A DNA stretch of 64,000 bases. It comes from Cloeon dipterum. Taxonomy: Eukaryota; Arthropoda; Insecta; Ephemeroptera; Baetidae. Position 1 is the stretch's first letter, and every line of letters starts with the position of its first letter. This document shows, one piece after another, positions 11,401 to 23,601 of this stretch. The stretch spans positions 12,090,001 to 12,154,000 of the forward strand of contig NC_088788.1 in the NCBI RefSeq assembly GCF_949628265.1, read 5' to 3'. The notes under the pieces are model-generated. The model did no database searches. It had not been told where the DNA came from and saw only the letters and a program-made list of their open reading frames with translations. The position numbers were made by a program, and so were the translations under genes.

Positions 11401-12536
11401 AAATGGTGTCAGATTTGCTGTGCAACAAGGTGGACATCAGCCAACTGGTGATCACAAAGGAACTGGCAAAGGAAGACTACAAAGCAAAGCAAGCTCACGT
11501 GGAACTGGCTGAGAAAATGCGCAAGAGAGATCCAGGAACGGCGCCCAAGCTTGGTGACCGCGTGCCCTACGTCATTATTTCCGCGGCAAAGAACACTCCA
11601 GCTTATCTCAAAGCCGAGGACCCCATTTTTGTGCTCGAGAACAACATTGGCATCGACACAGACTATTACCTCAGCAACCAGCTAGCTAAACCTCTTCTGA
11701 GAATTTTCGCACCAATTCTCGGAGAGGCAGCAGCTGAAAACACACTTCTCAGTAAGTTTTTTTCCAACAGACTTTGAAGTTAAATCCAAATCTTTGCGCA
11801 AATCCCACAAACGAAGTAAATCGTTATTTGAAAAGTTGATATTTTTGTTGTGGTATGGTTTGAAGCATCAGGAATTAAGGAACCTGAGACAAAATTAACG
11901 CATCTCACAATCCATAAGCAAAATGTTTCCACGGTTCTTTTGTGTAGTCACGCCGATTTTGTTAAAACTCAAACAATTTTTTTTCATGCAATTCTTTTAA
12001 GTTGCAACCTCGAGCACTTATTGTTAATAAAAACATTTATTCTGTGTTACTTAGAGGGAGCTCACACCTTAACAAAGAAGAAAATTACCTCAAAAATTGG
12101 AGCACTGGCTGCGTTCACGACCAAGCGAGAAACATGTCTGGGATGTAAAACCCCTCTGCCGCCAAATACTGAAGGTGCTTTGTGTAAACACTGCCTTCCC
12201 AAAGAAGCTGCTCTTTATCAGGTGAGGAACAATTTGTACCTGAAATTTGAGAAATTTAATCGTTAAATTTGTTTACAGGTTGAAATGGCAAAAATGAATG
12301 AGTTGGAAGGCAGTTTTTGCCGTCTCTGGACACAATGTCAACGTTGCCAGGGCAGCCTTCACGAGGAGGTCATTTGCACGAGGTAGGCCATTCTAGTTAA
12401 TTCTTTAATGTGATTATTTATCACTACTTAAATTTTTAGTCGTGACTGTGCGATTTTCTACATGAGGAAGAAAGTTCAAATGGACCTCAATACTCAAGCA
12501 AACGTCATTCAAAGATTTGGACAGCTTGATTTCTAA
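5497..12536 (+). CDS. PolD1: DNA polymerase delta catalytic subunit
   Basis: Catalytic subunit of the nuclear lagging-strand replicase, with 3'-5' proofreading. Nineteen exons join in frame to 1081 aa (human 1107): 5497-5528, 5713-5815, 6008-6131, 6194-6366, 6417-6673, 6820-7034, 8197-8327, 8650-8831, 8884-8983, 9037-9173, 9227-9368, 9437-9826, 10119-10220, 10273-10506, 11041-11213, 11369-11751, 12055-12221, 12279-12382, 12440-12536. Exonuclease motifs are intact: FDIEC (D294, E296), NNFDF (D380) and YCLKDA (D493). Polymerase motifs are intact: DFSSLYPSI (D582), [12 protein letters not shown] and YGDTDS (D733, D735). The C-terminal metal sites CysA (C987, C990, C1003, C1006) and CysB (C1035, C1038, C1048, C1053) are complete; CysB is the known iron-sulfur site. 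The N-terminus is acidic, and exon 1 encodes the basic [11 protein letters not shown]. All introns are GT-AG except intron 6, which is GC-AG. The donor after 6131 (GTCTAG) is weak. Confidence 0.97.
7035..8196 (+). other. PolD1: PolD1 intron 6, GC-AG type
   Basis: The exon ends AAAG and the intron begins GCAAGT, the usual context for the rare GC donor class. It ends CTGCAG. Only this join keeps the frame and gives CAGRKG followed by VFPEPE, the conserved sequence after exonuclease motif I. No GT dinucleotide at the exon end allows an in-frame alternative. The 1162-bp intron is one of the longest of this gene and carries a MITE-like element at 7054-7260. Confidence 0.9.
7054..7260. mobile_element. 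MITE-like element with 10-bp inverted ends
   Basis: The segment starts AGGATTCCGA and ends with its exact inverse TCGGAATCCT. Inside are many imperfect palindromic copies of CCGGTTTAAACC and CCCGGGTTTTT-like strings, so either strand could fold back on itself. At 207 bp it has no coding capacity. This fits a non-autonomous DNA transposon or a fold-back repeat inserted in PolD1 intron 6, 19 bp after the splice donor. I could not define a target-site duplication, so the superfamily is unknown. Confidence 0.55.
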
Positions 12537-12596
12537 AATGGGATTTGTTTTCACATATTGCTGTTTGTAAAAATGTATTTTTGATCTGTTAAATTA

Positions 12597-12602
12597 AATA
12601 AA
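12597..12602 (+). terminator. PolD1 polyadenylation signal
   Basis: AATAAA lies 61 nt after the PolD1 stop codon, which would give a short 3' UTR of about 80 nt. A T-rich stretch follows shortly after. It is the only AATAAA close to the stop codon. Confidence 0.6.
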
Positions 12603-15590
12603 TTCCTTCTTAAATTAAAGCACAAAACTTTTGCTGACAAATCCTTGTTATCATTGCTGCTAAGTAACCCTGCCTGCGAAAGACCAGTGTCCAGAGTTGC
12701 CAATTTACAATTTGCCACCATTAATGATTTTTTTAAGGCACACACGCTGCGATATACTCAATACTGCTACTGTGCGTTATGCACTTCAAACGAGTTCTTA
12801 TGATGTGCTCACAATGAAAATGGTTTAGTCAATCACCGTAGGAACGTAGAGTAAAATATTCAAACAAAAAGTCTGCCGACGTTTGTCCAGTGATAATCTG
12901 GAATGAATATATGTATTGTTTTCAACACAAGAAAAAAGTTGTTTGAAGTCACATTGATAGAAATGTATATCTGTTTGCATCATCTATTGTCGGCTTCAAA
13001 CCTGCCCGATTACTTGCATTGTTAAAGCATTCTAAGGGGTACGTGTCACAGCATTGGGAGATATTTGAGCAGTTCGGTGATCTAATACTGGCTGCCCATT
13101 GACAGAGACGGCAAAAGGTGGTTGGTTAAGTGGCTCGAAACAAGAAATGCTCAAATAGCTCAAGAAGCTGAGGCGCACCGGCGCCGAGTCACCACTCTCT
13201 GGTTTTCGCACCTCTCCAGCGGCTTTACAGACAAATGTCTGGCGTTTCAATAAAAGAGCTGGGTGCGGGGAGGCGGAAAGATGGCCCCATTGGGCCCATG
13301 CTCTTCTGCGGCCTCTCGAGCCCCATGTTCCATGCATGTTATCCGCTCGGCGGTGTTATTTGGACCTGGGATGGGACCCGGTGAGCTCGTAGCCTACGGG
13401 AATTGCTGCGCAGAGGGTAAAAAACACTACGGGGTTGATGCAAATAATTATGAAAACACGTGTTCTACGTTAGCAGCATCTTTAAAATGTGCTAACAATG
13501 TATATAGGTAACATTCCTTTATTTTGACATTTAAATGGAATATTCTATTCAATATTGCTTAGTATGATATATCAGCAAAAGTTAAAATAATTTTCTGTTG
13601 ATTTTTTACTGTAGAGAAATGCCTTGCTCTATTTGCTTAAAGTTTAGCGTGCAAATCGGTGTTAAAATCACACGGTCACTCACTATCAGGGTACGCTTAT
13701 ACAGTAGCAAAATGCAGTTCAATCTGTACTTTATAATAAAGGAAAATTTTATTACCTGTATGAATTGAATTATTGCTGCCTATAAACACAGATTTATTAC
13801 ATTTTATAAACAAATAACGCGCGTGTTCGTTTCGTAATAATGACTTAGTTGTATAAATAATCCTCCAGGGGCAGTTCTGTACCAATAATGCTTCTCAGGT
13901 TGCACCAATCGCAGCTATGTCTATTTGTTTAACCCGTTTAACCTTTATTGTGGCGCGAAATACAAAATTTTGACCTGTGACCTGTAGTAACGTTTTGTGA
14001 CAAAAATTAAATTTGGAGAAACATTTTAACCACATTAAAATACTTCAATTCGTGCTCCTACCAAGAAGTCTCTCAATTAAAATGCAAATTCCGCATTGTG
14101 CGTGATGTGCGCGTTGCCTACTAACGGATCCTGCAGGCGTTCTTTAAACTTTGATATAAGAAATATTTCCGACATTATGACACACAGTTCAGTATTATTT
14201 GCATAAATTTTAAGAACAACTAGCACACGCGCTTTTCTGTTTTGATCAAATGGACAATATATTTATGCGACAGAAGCAATCTGCTCTCTATATAGCGCCG
14301 ACGTTGTTCGCAAAGCTTTCATCTGCTCTTGATTTTTAATCAACACGCCAAGACCGACATCAAGGCTAGCTACTGCTCGAGCACTCCCGGACTGTTCATT
14401 GTGTATTGATGGGCAAATGTACAAGCACGTAGCAATAAAATATTCAATAGCCCGCAAACACGCTCGTAAGAATGTAATTAGTACACAACCTCAATTAAAA
14501 GTTACAATATCAAGAATTTTGAACAGTTATATTTTCTTTTTCTTGCAATGAAATGATAATTAACAGGAAAATGGGAAGCTAAAACTTTATAGCGGGTAAA
14601 AAGGAACATAAAGTGAAGGTAAAGTTTATAAACACTTTTTTATTTGCCAATAAACACGGGATGTGCTGAGCATAGGTAGGTTTCTAAAGGCGCTGAAGGC
14701 AAAGGGAGTGGGGACCCCGTACGTTCCTGATGACTTAAAAATGTGCAAAAATGTCTGTAGAAATTGATGCACATAACTAATAAAGACGAAATATTTATCT
14801 TACTTTATCGCTGGCTATTTAAAAAGAAGTATAGCAAATAATTTAATTTCGTACTGTGTTGTTAGAATCAAACTGAGCTAAAATATTAATCAACTTTTAT
14901 GAAATATGAATTATTTTGTACAGATGATAAGAAATGAGTTAATCTGATTTTTAACGCTTCGGAAAAGGATGGAACTCGTTCAGAATAGAAAACGCTTTTT
15001 AACAAGCGGATTTTGCCAGTACAGGATAAATTTTAGCTTTTTCCTCGGCTGCTTTTGATTCGAACAATCTGGAGAATTCCGCTATTTGAAATTAAATTCA
15101 AATATAAAGGATGGAACCTTAGGCTTGTCAATAATTGTGAGGGAGAGTGGAAAAAAGGGAAGACGAGTAGCGGCCGTGGTTGAAAAGATTTTGTCACTTC
15201 TCGACTTCTATTTTCTTGATGAGTCCACAGTTGGATGTTTTCAACAGAATTCACTGCAGCTTATGCATGGCATTACTTGTAGGTCCGGTGTTCAGGTCAT
15301 CCAGGACCGTGAACGTGATTGTGGACCGTCACGTCGGGCTCACCAGTTGAAGAAAGTGGTTGATTTAATTGTCATGCTTCAATCATCCGACACTTACTCC
15401 TACAGATTTTTGTTTTGATGATGCCTGCGATGATAGGCTTGACTCGTCAACAAGAAATACTGGATTTCATTCAACTCAACATAATAATGCTCCCCCTTTC
15501 CGTTTTGCATTTATACTTATACAAAAAATGGTTAAAGAGGATTCGTCTGTTAAAGTCAGATAAACATCAATTGAGTTGGCATTGTGCGGA
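12603..15590. other. intergenic, with one dispersed repeat
   Basis: AT-rich DNA between PolD1 and the GC-rich block near 15.6 kb. Apart from the repeat at 13056-13413 I see no supported exon, RNA gene or mobile element. Open frames here are short and have no recognisable motif. Confidence 0.5.
13056..13413 (+). repeat. dispersed repeat, copy A
   Basis: This stretch can be aligned by eye over about 330-360 bp, with small gaps, to the reverse complement of 20811-21139. Shared blocks include GGCTGCCCA, TGGCGTTTCAATAAAAGA, GAGGCGGAAAGAT (GAGGCGAAAAGAT in B), CTGCGGCC, TTATCCGCTCGGCGG and GGGACCCGGT. The ends are approximate. Neither copy keeps an open frame in common, so it looks like a transposable element fragment or other non-coding repeat. 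I do not recognise the family, and no inverted ends or target duplication were found. Confidence 0.6.
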
Positions 15591-15599
15591 AATGAAGTT

Positions 15600-16200
15600 A
15601 AAATGACTGTCTGCTCGGCTCGCACACATCAGCAGGCTGCGAGAATAGAGATAAGAAATTCCGCGCATCAGCATCATCTTTCAATCTACCGCATTTCTCC
15701 CGCGCGTCTTTATTCCGCCTTTCAGAATAAGAATTTGGCCGTAAAGACGGCGATGAAAATAAAATCGAGGAGAGAGCCAGCAGGTATGGAAACAGATTCG
15801 CAACTTTTACGGCCCATAAATCTTTGCAAGAAGACTGAGCGCGCGCCGAGCAATCTCGGGGGCGAATCAGAGATAAAGAGAGCGCGAGGCAGAAAGTCGT
15901 AAAGTGGCGAAACAATGGAGAGTGACCCGAAATCGGAGGCGAGCGAATCGGCCGATCGGGGGAGGCTTTTGGGCGGTCGGGCGGCTGGTCACGCGAGTAC
16001 GTCGCCGGGCGGCGCGGGGGTGACGTCACCGGGGAATGGTACAGCGGGGTGCGAGCAGCGGAACGCCAGTCGGCGACGAGCGAGTGCGCCAGCCGGAGCA
16101 CCGGGGCTGCAGCCGTAATAATCAATCGAGAGCCAGCCAAGCCGAGCCGGAGCGAGCGAACGAGAGGAGCTCTCTGCGTCCCTGACAAAAGGTAGCTTAT
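15600..16200 (+). promoter_or_regulatory. GC-rich block, possible promoter and untranslated first exon
   Basis: GC- and CpG-rich DNA, sharply different from its flanks. Near its right end a purine-rich, leader-like stretch (about 16050-16195) ends in AAAAG followed by GTAGCT, a possible 5' splice site. The next plus-strand gene, frequenin-like at 28088, clearly starts just after a 3' splice site (TTTCAG before 28084), so it must have at least one untranslated exon upstream. This block is one candidate; the GC-rich blocks near 18.4, 21.5, 22.8, 25.1 and 26.6 kb are others. No TATA box was seen. Confidence 0.3.
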
Positions 16201-18510
16201 TTCTGCGCGCGTGTTTGTTTGCTCTGGGCCCCGCCGGCCGTGCAGCCTTTCATGCTGCGTGTTGTCCCCGCCGCGCTTTTCCACTTCTCTCGTCGTCCCG
16301 CGCGCGTATTCACCGAAAATGTCAAACGTCGCCCCATCTCCAGCGTTGCTTTTCTCCGCGAAACGTGAATAAATGCTCCGCTCCACGCTTTTGTCTCACG
16401 GACGCGCGTCTTGTTCCCCGAAAAACGCTTCTTTTGTTTATCTTGATCAATAGCAGTGCTGCACTCACGATTTGTTTGGCTACATGCTTCACGTGAGCAG
16501 TCTCCCCTTTTTTTCCGTGAAAATGTAAATTTCCCAGACCGCATATATACATATACCGTCTGGTTTTGGGCACATAAAATATTATTCAATACGCTTCGGT
16601 CCGACTTTTCTCTGCCTGCTAGTTGTCGAACAAACTTTTTATATGAATGAGGGATTTTTGCTCAGCTCGGTCTTGAGCCATTAAGACTGATCTTTCCCAC
16701 ACGCACGACATCAAAAGTTTTCTACTTTATCTCCGTGATACTTAGAAAACAGCGTTCACTCTCGGTCTCGGTACGCCTTGCGCCATTGCCGGACGATAGA
16801 GCCTGAGAGGAATTCTTATCGGATGAAATTAAAAGTTAATCTTGTAGAAAAAATATAGTTAATTCATTTTGTTCTTCCAGATAGGATTAGGGGTAAAAAG
16901 GCAATTGAACATAACTTGAAACCAGAAATAAGTCTGATTTTAAAATAATTCACGGTATGAAATAATAAATAAAATTGACAATTAAATATCCCAAGTCTTT
17001 TTTTTTAATTTTTTTAGGTTCTAGCATGTTTGTATGAGTGATTGGTGCTTTTACCAGTGTTTTAAAGTAAAATTTAAATATTTTAAAAACACTATCAGTT
17101 TTGTGATTTTAATTATAATATTTTGGCATGCGTGGAATACTATTTTTATGGTGTTTAATTAAGATATTAACCAAAATGATCAGTGCACAGATCAACAAGA
17201 CTTTGTCTGAGTCCGACCTAAAAAATATTAATAATGCCCGTGAAAATATTTTCTTTAAATTCTTCAAATTGTGGTCAAAATCCAAAACTGTGATGTAGTT
17301 TAAAAGAAATCAGCATAAAAATTCGCATGCTTCCTTCCTGCTGAAAATCGTTTATAAGATTTTGTTTCGCTAATTGTTTCAATTGAAAAGGGAAAGAAGA
17401 AATTAGCATCATAAAACAACTGTCATTGATCGCGCGAGAGGAATCAAAATAAGTTATAAAAAAACATGATAAGGCAGTAGGAACATTGGCGAACTCTTGC
17501 CTTGCTTTGACTGTTTAAAATTTAAGATTAAGTTATTTGATAGCAATTGGTTCAATGGACCACATGCCAAAACACCAGCAATGCACAATGTAGGAGCAGT
17601 TCCAGGTAATTTTGGGCAGCAATTGGACGCAGATTTTTGAGTCGTTAAAATATTTGAGCGACACATGATTTTACCTTAGAGTACTTCCAAAAATGGGTAA
17701 GGAAATTTCAAGTTCCTAAACGTTGATTAAACCAATTCTTTTTGGATCAAATTTCTTTAGCACGTTAAGTGCAACCAAATTGAACCATTTGAGGTTAAGT
17801 TCAACCCATCATGACACGACTCTGATTATCAAAATACGAAAAGATTGTCCTGAATCAACGAATTTCGTGTCATTTCATAGGTTATCGGACTTCAAATTTG
17901 ATATTTCTCCACCTGTTTAACAAGTAAAATCAAGATTCACACAAAAACTTTAGTTCAATTGTCGTTCAAATCTACCTGGAACTATTTGTAGGCAGAATAA
18001 ATATTCAAAAGGAAAATTATACCATGAAATTATCAATTTCTCTGACAGCATTTTCCCCGTTAACAACCCTTTGTGGAATAGTTCACTATTTGTTATTTAC
18101 GATGAATATTTTATGTAAATTAAATGTTTCTATGGCTGAAAATGCATTTTAAACACAATAAATATTGAAAGAATAGAAATTCTAGTATTTGTTCAGCGGC
18201 TACGGTTTATTCAAGGACTTTTCCTGATTTGTGCGCGTGCCAACTGCGTTTGGCTTTCAGCACGAACCCTTATGATAGTCATTTATTCCAGCGGCGATGC
18301 TTTTAAAAAATTAGTGCAAGTTTCCTCGTCGGAAAAGAGTTGAATTGCGAGCGCGAGCCGTCTCTTCTTTTATCGAATTTCGCGATCTACGCGGCCGGCC
18401 GGCTTGCGTGTGTGCCTTTCTCCTTAATGTTTGTTTCACTTTGGCGGTGCAAAACCCGGCGCGCGGCGCAGTTACCTCCGTGCGCCCGCTTCGTTAGAGC
18501 AGCAGCGCTC

Positions 18511-18540
18511 GCACACACACACACACACACACTCACACAC
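18511..18540. repeat. CA/TG microsatellite
   Basis: About ten CA units interrupted by one TC, inside a GC-rich block. Similar runs occur at 25147-25166 and 51669-51690, each also inside a GC-rich block. Confidence 0.9.
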
Positions 18541-20810
18541 GAACGAGCCAAGGAGCGAACGAGATGAGAAACTATCCGTGCACAGGGCTCGAGAGGGGGT
18601 GGGTCTGCATTGCGGGGGCAGCGCGCACACACAAAGACTGCGCGCAATTAGTTGTGGGCGGTGAAGTGACAAATTATGCATCGTAACGACGGCTCGTCAC
18701 GGAGCTCCACCGACACGGCAGTAAAAGCGCCGAGGGGATGACTATTTTGCCCGAAATCAGATGCACGAAAATTTGCTAATTGCATCTTTGATTCTGGGAC
18801 CAATAATTTTGCTATTTTTAGTAGGATTCTTTGATTTTGGTCAAATAATTTTATTTCATTACTAGTTCCGTGCCTATTTTTTTACCAGGTCTATATTTTT
18901 GGTTTATCTCTCTATGCAAAGCACAAAAACCTTCAAAACGGATAAGATTCCTTTTTTTTTTGGTGCCTAAAATTTTCTTCCTGTGTCAATTTTTTTCAGA
19001 AAATTTCAGCCATTCAAAACTTTGTCCTCTGTCATGGTAAAAGAGAAATTTTGTAGCAATGAAAAATCCTCGACAAATCAGAAGTTTAATGATCCAATTC
19101 GAAAAACTGGTGAATTCCAAGGGTAAAAATTGCCAGGAGGATTTATTTATTTACCTATTTATTTCCATTAAAATCATCACATTATTTCAAATCACATACA
19201 GAGTAAAAAAAACAGATTATAATATTACATTTTTAAAAAATAATAATTTTCTTAGCTTTCTATTTTTTTATATTTATATAGATATCCTGCAGCAGGATAA
19301 ATTAAATAGCTCGATATGTACTAATGAAGCTGCATTTAATTTTAATCGAATTATGATGATCGTGTGCTCCTGCCTGAATCGGCGACTATCAACAATAATT
19401 TACTTTAATAATAATCTCCTTGTGGTGTTCGAGGAGCCGTGACACTTGTGGTATGGTGTAATTATTCGTCTCGTGGTTTATCATAATAAAGTTAAGATCA
19501 AGATCAGGACTCAAGACCCGTATGTAGTGCGGATCTGATATGAAATAGCGTCTAGAAATATTCACGCACGATATATCATCCTAGCCGGAGAAAATGTTTT
19601 GTTTCGACTGCCGTCGGGCGAGGTTAAAGCTACAGTGGGGGTGAAGGTGCAGTAAGGGTGCGCTTCACATTTGCACTGCCACCTGGCGATGTGTGTTTAA
19701 TGCAAACCAGGTTGCTGTGACAGAAGTGGCGGAAAGATGGAAAGGCGCACGACCTATATGTAGATTAAAACCACATTTTTTATAAATAGTTTTGTACAAT
19801 AAATATTGAAAAAATAAACAATATTGTTCTTTACTGAAGATAAATAAATACATTCTAGTAATTCTGCTACTTTTGATCAACTGTTTTTATCAGCTTTATG
19901 AAATTCCATCGTCGGAATTTTTATTTGAGTGCAGATATACGCACTAGCCACAAGGTTAATATGAAATGGCTATATTTAAATGAGTTCTCGATGTTTGAAG
20001 CAGCCTTGATACTTATTTTGCTACAATTTCAGATTAAATCCTGCTATTGGGCATCATTTTAAAGCGTAAAGATTATATTTGATCTGCTAAAGACCAATGT
20101 CATTTTATTTAATCGCGTTAGAAACTAATTTGGTTGACATGCAATGAGGAAGCTTAGCGCCGCTGTTGTGCCTCACACAACAACCTTGGCGAGAGCTTAG
20201 TTTCTGCTGCTGCTGGGACTATGCTGTCCATTTAATCCCTATTCTTTATACTTTGATAAACTAATCCTTTAAATTTTAAACGCTCCAATTCAAAATTATT
20301 CAGGGAGGGGTAAGTTTTTACACAAATAACATCGTGATTTGACACAGTACCTCTTTATTTCTTCTGGTCCTGCTGACAATTCCGTGTTCTGGGTCACACT
20401 ATGAACTAAACAATAACTTATTCACAACGCATTCGTTGACTCAATCTTCCATAGTCCGAATCAACAGCGCTATGCTCGTTGCAGTCCAGCCCTTCTTCTA
20501 TTTTGTAATACAAATGCAGGTGCTGAGTGCATCGTATTTTGTAACTTTTTTCATAACTCCATATATGATGCAAGGAGGTGTGATGAAATTCACGTAATGA
20601 AGTAAAATATCATAAAATTTGCCCCTACGTCAGTCAAAGCGAAAGCAACAGCTAACAATGGAAGGATAAACACTCAGGAAATCATTCCTGAAGAAAAAAG
20701 AAAACTGATAAACTATACATTCTGCACGTACATTAATTAAATAATGAGGACTAGCTGCTATCATTCATAAGCTTACACTTTGCTTTCAAATCAGTTTTTG
20801 TAACCTTATC

Positions 20811-21139
20811 TACTCAGCATAAATCCCGTGGGCCATGAGATGACCGGGTCCCAATAAACACTCCGCCGAGCGGATAACATGGAACAAGTGTCCCGAGTGG
20901 CCGCAGAGGAGCTTTGGGCCGAATCATGGTTATCTTTTCGCCTCCCTGTACCGAGGTCTTTTATTGAAACGCCAGTAGTTATTTGTCCCTAAGGTCCTTT
21001 GGAAAGGTGCAAAACACAGCAAGTGCGGCGAGTCCTTTAACCCTGGTGTGCTTTTTGAGTATTTCGAGTCACTCGGGTGATCTTTTGCCACCTCTGACAT
21101 TGGGCAGCCGGTATCCCTGAAATGCTCATAATTTCTCCC
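20811..21139 (-). repeat. dispersed repeat, copy B
   Basis: Reverse-complement partner of 13056-13413. Read on the minus strand it shows the same ordered blocks: GGCTGCCCA, a CAAAAG segment, TGGCGTTTCAATAAAAGA, CTGCGGCC, TTATCCGCTCGGCGG and GGGACCCGGT. The copies are clearly diverged, with several small gaps, so the duplication is not recent. There is no shared open frame and the family is unknown. The boundaries are where visible similarity stops. Confidence 0.6.
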
Positions 21140-21723
21140 TTTGCTTTGAAACTCCGAAATTTGCCTTAAAAAAGCGAGCCAATGGGCTGGTTAAATATTC
21201 AGAGAATAGTTAATTGATTATTCTGAAAGCATACATTTTTTAACTTTGAACTTATTAATGCTTGGCCAAACTGGGGAAAATATCTAATGACTATTACTTT
21301 TTTATTTTAATTAAAAACATAAATTTTTCTGTTATGATTACATAGTCAGTTCAGTGCCACTTGTCACACGTGTTTTTTATTCCGCGAAGCTGCCTTTCCG
21401 GGAGTTTACTTTCGGGCGAAAGAGGCAGATCTCTGGCGCATGCAGGGAAAAGGGAAGCGCATAACGCGCGCGCAAATGTAGGCCAGCTTTCGCCAGTGGA
21501 GTGCGGGCAGGCGGGTGGGCGGCGGAAAAGCCCTCGACCTGCGCCCACGAATAAATCGCGCGCGCCCAAAGGGAAAAGCCGCGATCGTAAATCATGGCGG
21601 AATTAATCTGGGCAAGCTTTTTGCGCGCTTCCTCCGCGCGCCGGCTGCGAAAAGGTGGTCTCGCTGAAATAATTCGCTGCAGTCTACTCGCGGAATCGAG
21701 TTTCTGATCCTTTTATCTCGGCG

Positions 21724-21885
21724 ATGCTCCTGCTGCTGCTGCTGCTTCTCTCCTCACGCCGCGATGCACCCCCGCTGCTGCCGAGCGCGCTCCCGGTGTG
21801 CAGATTAATTGATACTTTTTACGGCTGCTCGCGGGAAAAACTAATTAAGCCCGCGCCCAAAGGAGAATTTAATGAAATAATATGA
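21724..21885 (+). CDS. doubtful small open frame with leucine-rich start
   Basis: ATG followed by eight leucine codons, five of them CTG repeats, then SSRRDAPPLL and 35 more codons to a TGA (53 aa). The start resembles a signal peptide. The CTG run is part of a microsatellite, however, and a second CTG tract lies at about 21923-21941. The rest of the frame shows no cleavage-processing or cysteine pattern. I consider a chance frame over the repeat more likely than a secreted peptide. Confidence 0.12.
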   Translation: MLLLLLLLLSSRRDAPPLLPSALPVCRLIDTFYGCSREKLIKPAPKGEFNEII

Positions 21886-23197
21886 ATTATTGCACGACGT
21901 CAGAATGGAAATTACGTTCAAGCCTGCTGCTGCTGCTGCTACTAGCTTTATTATATTGATTCGTGGAAATTGCAGGTTAGAAAGAGAACAGCTGCCATAG
22001 TAGCCATGAGGGAACATAACATTTTAGTGAATAAAATTTCTATTTTTGCTGTTAAAATAGGTCACAATCGAGCGCTGCTTTCAGTGTTCCTCATTAGACA
22101 AAATTTTTTAGTGAGTTTACTGTAATAATCATACACGTTATAATTTGGTAACGAAGGAGACTTGAAGGATTTATGCTCCCTCTTTAATAGCAAGCCAAAA
22201 TTTATAATTTATTTCTATAATGCGTAATATTAAATTTGTAGTGTTTATAAAATATGATGCACAAAATCCTTGCGATCAATCTAATCAAAAACAACATAAC
22301 TTGAGAGTCTATAAATATATGGTTTGTTCCAAAAACTTGTCGCTAAAATGATATAAATTAAGTTTTTAAGTATAGCGTGGATGAGGTTTGTTTCAATATA
22401 TGTAGCAAAAGAGCTCATGCTGTGTAGATTTCGATTGATTCAACTTTTCTCCCAACTCTCGACTCCCTCAAAACCAAAAGCTAAAGTTCTTAAAATTTAT
22501 CTTCATTATTCAAACTAAACAGCAATTCTAGAAATTATTTATTTTGCAGTGGTTGTTTGTTGAGCACGCCAGAAAAATATTGGACCCTGCGTCTTATATT
22601 CCCAAGCATCATGGCGCAAAACATTATGTATTTCCAAGAAGAAAACTGCGCAAAATGAAGTGCACATCTGGATATGAATCCCCAAAGTGTTCCAAAGTGC
22701 CACAAAAATAAACAAATTGACGGCCCCAGCGAATCGGAATCGACGTTCTCCCCCGGAGTCAGCGTCAACAAGCACCGGCAGCGGCGGCAGAGAGAGCGAT
22801 ATGGTGCTCAGCACATCCCTCGACGCGAACTTTTTCGATTATACTTTCATTTCTCCGGCAGCTAGCGCACAGTCGCTCGCCGCGATTGTGTTTTTTCGGG
22901 CATTGTTGCAGCGCGCACCCGAATGTGCCGGCGCCACGCAATGAATCACACAGGCGAGGGGAGAATATAGGTCGCTTCGCCTCGGGCCATTCATCACAAG
23001 GGCACGGCCAAATCTGAAATGCCGACACACCAGACGCATCTCGCGTCGCAATCTAAAAAGTCAATTGTAAAAGTGTTTGGCAAAATCGATCAATTTCCCT
23101 TTCGTCTTAGAAACAGCTTACACGGAAACGCATAATAGGATTCAATTTGTTTTTTTAGTATTATTTGGAAGAAAAACATTAAATTCGTTTAACCTTT

Positions 23198-23601
23198 TGT
23201 CAGCGGCGCCGATTCCTCACGAGTCCTGAGCTTTATTCTTTTAGCCATAACTACGCAAAGGGTTTGACTGCTCATTGAGCCAGTCGATAAAGGAAAGCAG
23301 GGTCGGTGATTTGAAATCCATACCTATGGCGGTTTATTGGTGTCGGATGTGATGAGAGTATTACACAGTGGCTACCCAAGGGATGAGCAGGGGAGAGAGC
23401 AAGAGGTGGCCCGACTTGACCGGTTCGCCGCCAGCAGGAGCAGACCAGACGGGTGTGTGTGCGAGCACTCCCCTCCGTGAGGGGTTGTTGTATGACCTGA
23501 GACTCTCCCTCCACGCTCCCCTTTGGGCACCCAAATATTTTACATTGATTACCTCGTTACAAATAATAATGATCGTAATATCGTCAGGTAAAACCCTGAC
23601 A
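23198..23601 (-). mobile_element. solo LTR, copy 2 (404 bp)
   Basis: Second copy of the element at 3643-4044, in the same orientation, with TGTCAG and CTGACA ends and its own 5-bp target duplication CCTTT (23193-23197 and 23602-23606). Most of the length matches copy 1. The clearest differences are an insertion before GTGGCTA and a changed stretch after CTCCGTG. The two minus-strand AATAAA signals are conserved. No internal retrotransposon domain lies beside it. It sits in the presumed upstream intron or promoter region of the frequenin gene. Confidence 0.75.

Noticed and set aside
15240..15330. Minus-strand TVLDDLNTGPT string resembling an extracellular domain
   Set aside because: A stop lies immediately upstream in the same frame and no 3' splice site precedes it, so it cannot be an exon as it stands.
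15598..16386. 262-codon open frame on the minus strand
   Set aside because: It covers a GC-rich block where several frames on both strands are open. The translation is compositionally biased (Arg, Ser, Pro) with no domain, and no splice partners fit. It is better explained as promoter or leader DNA.
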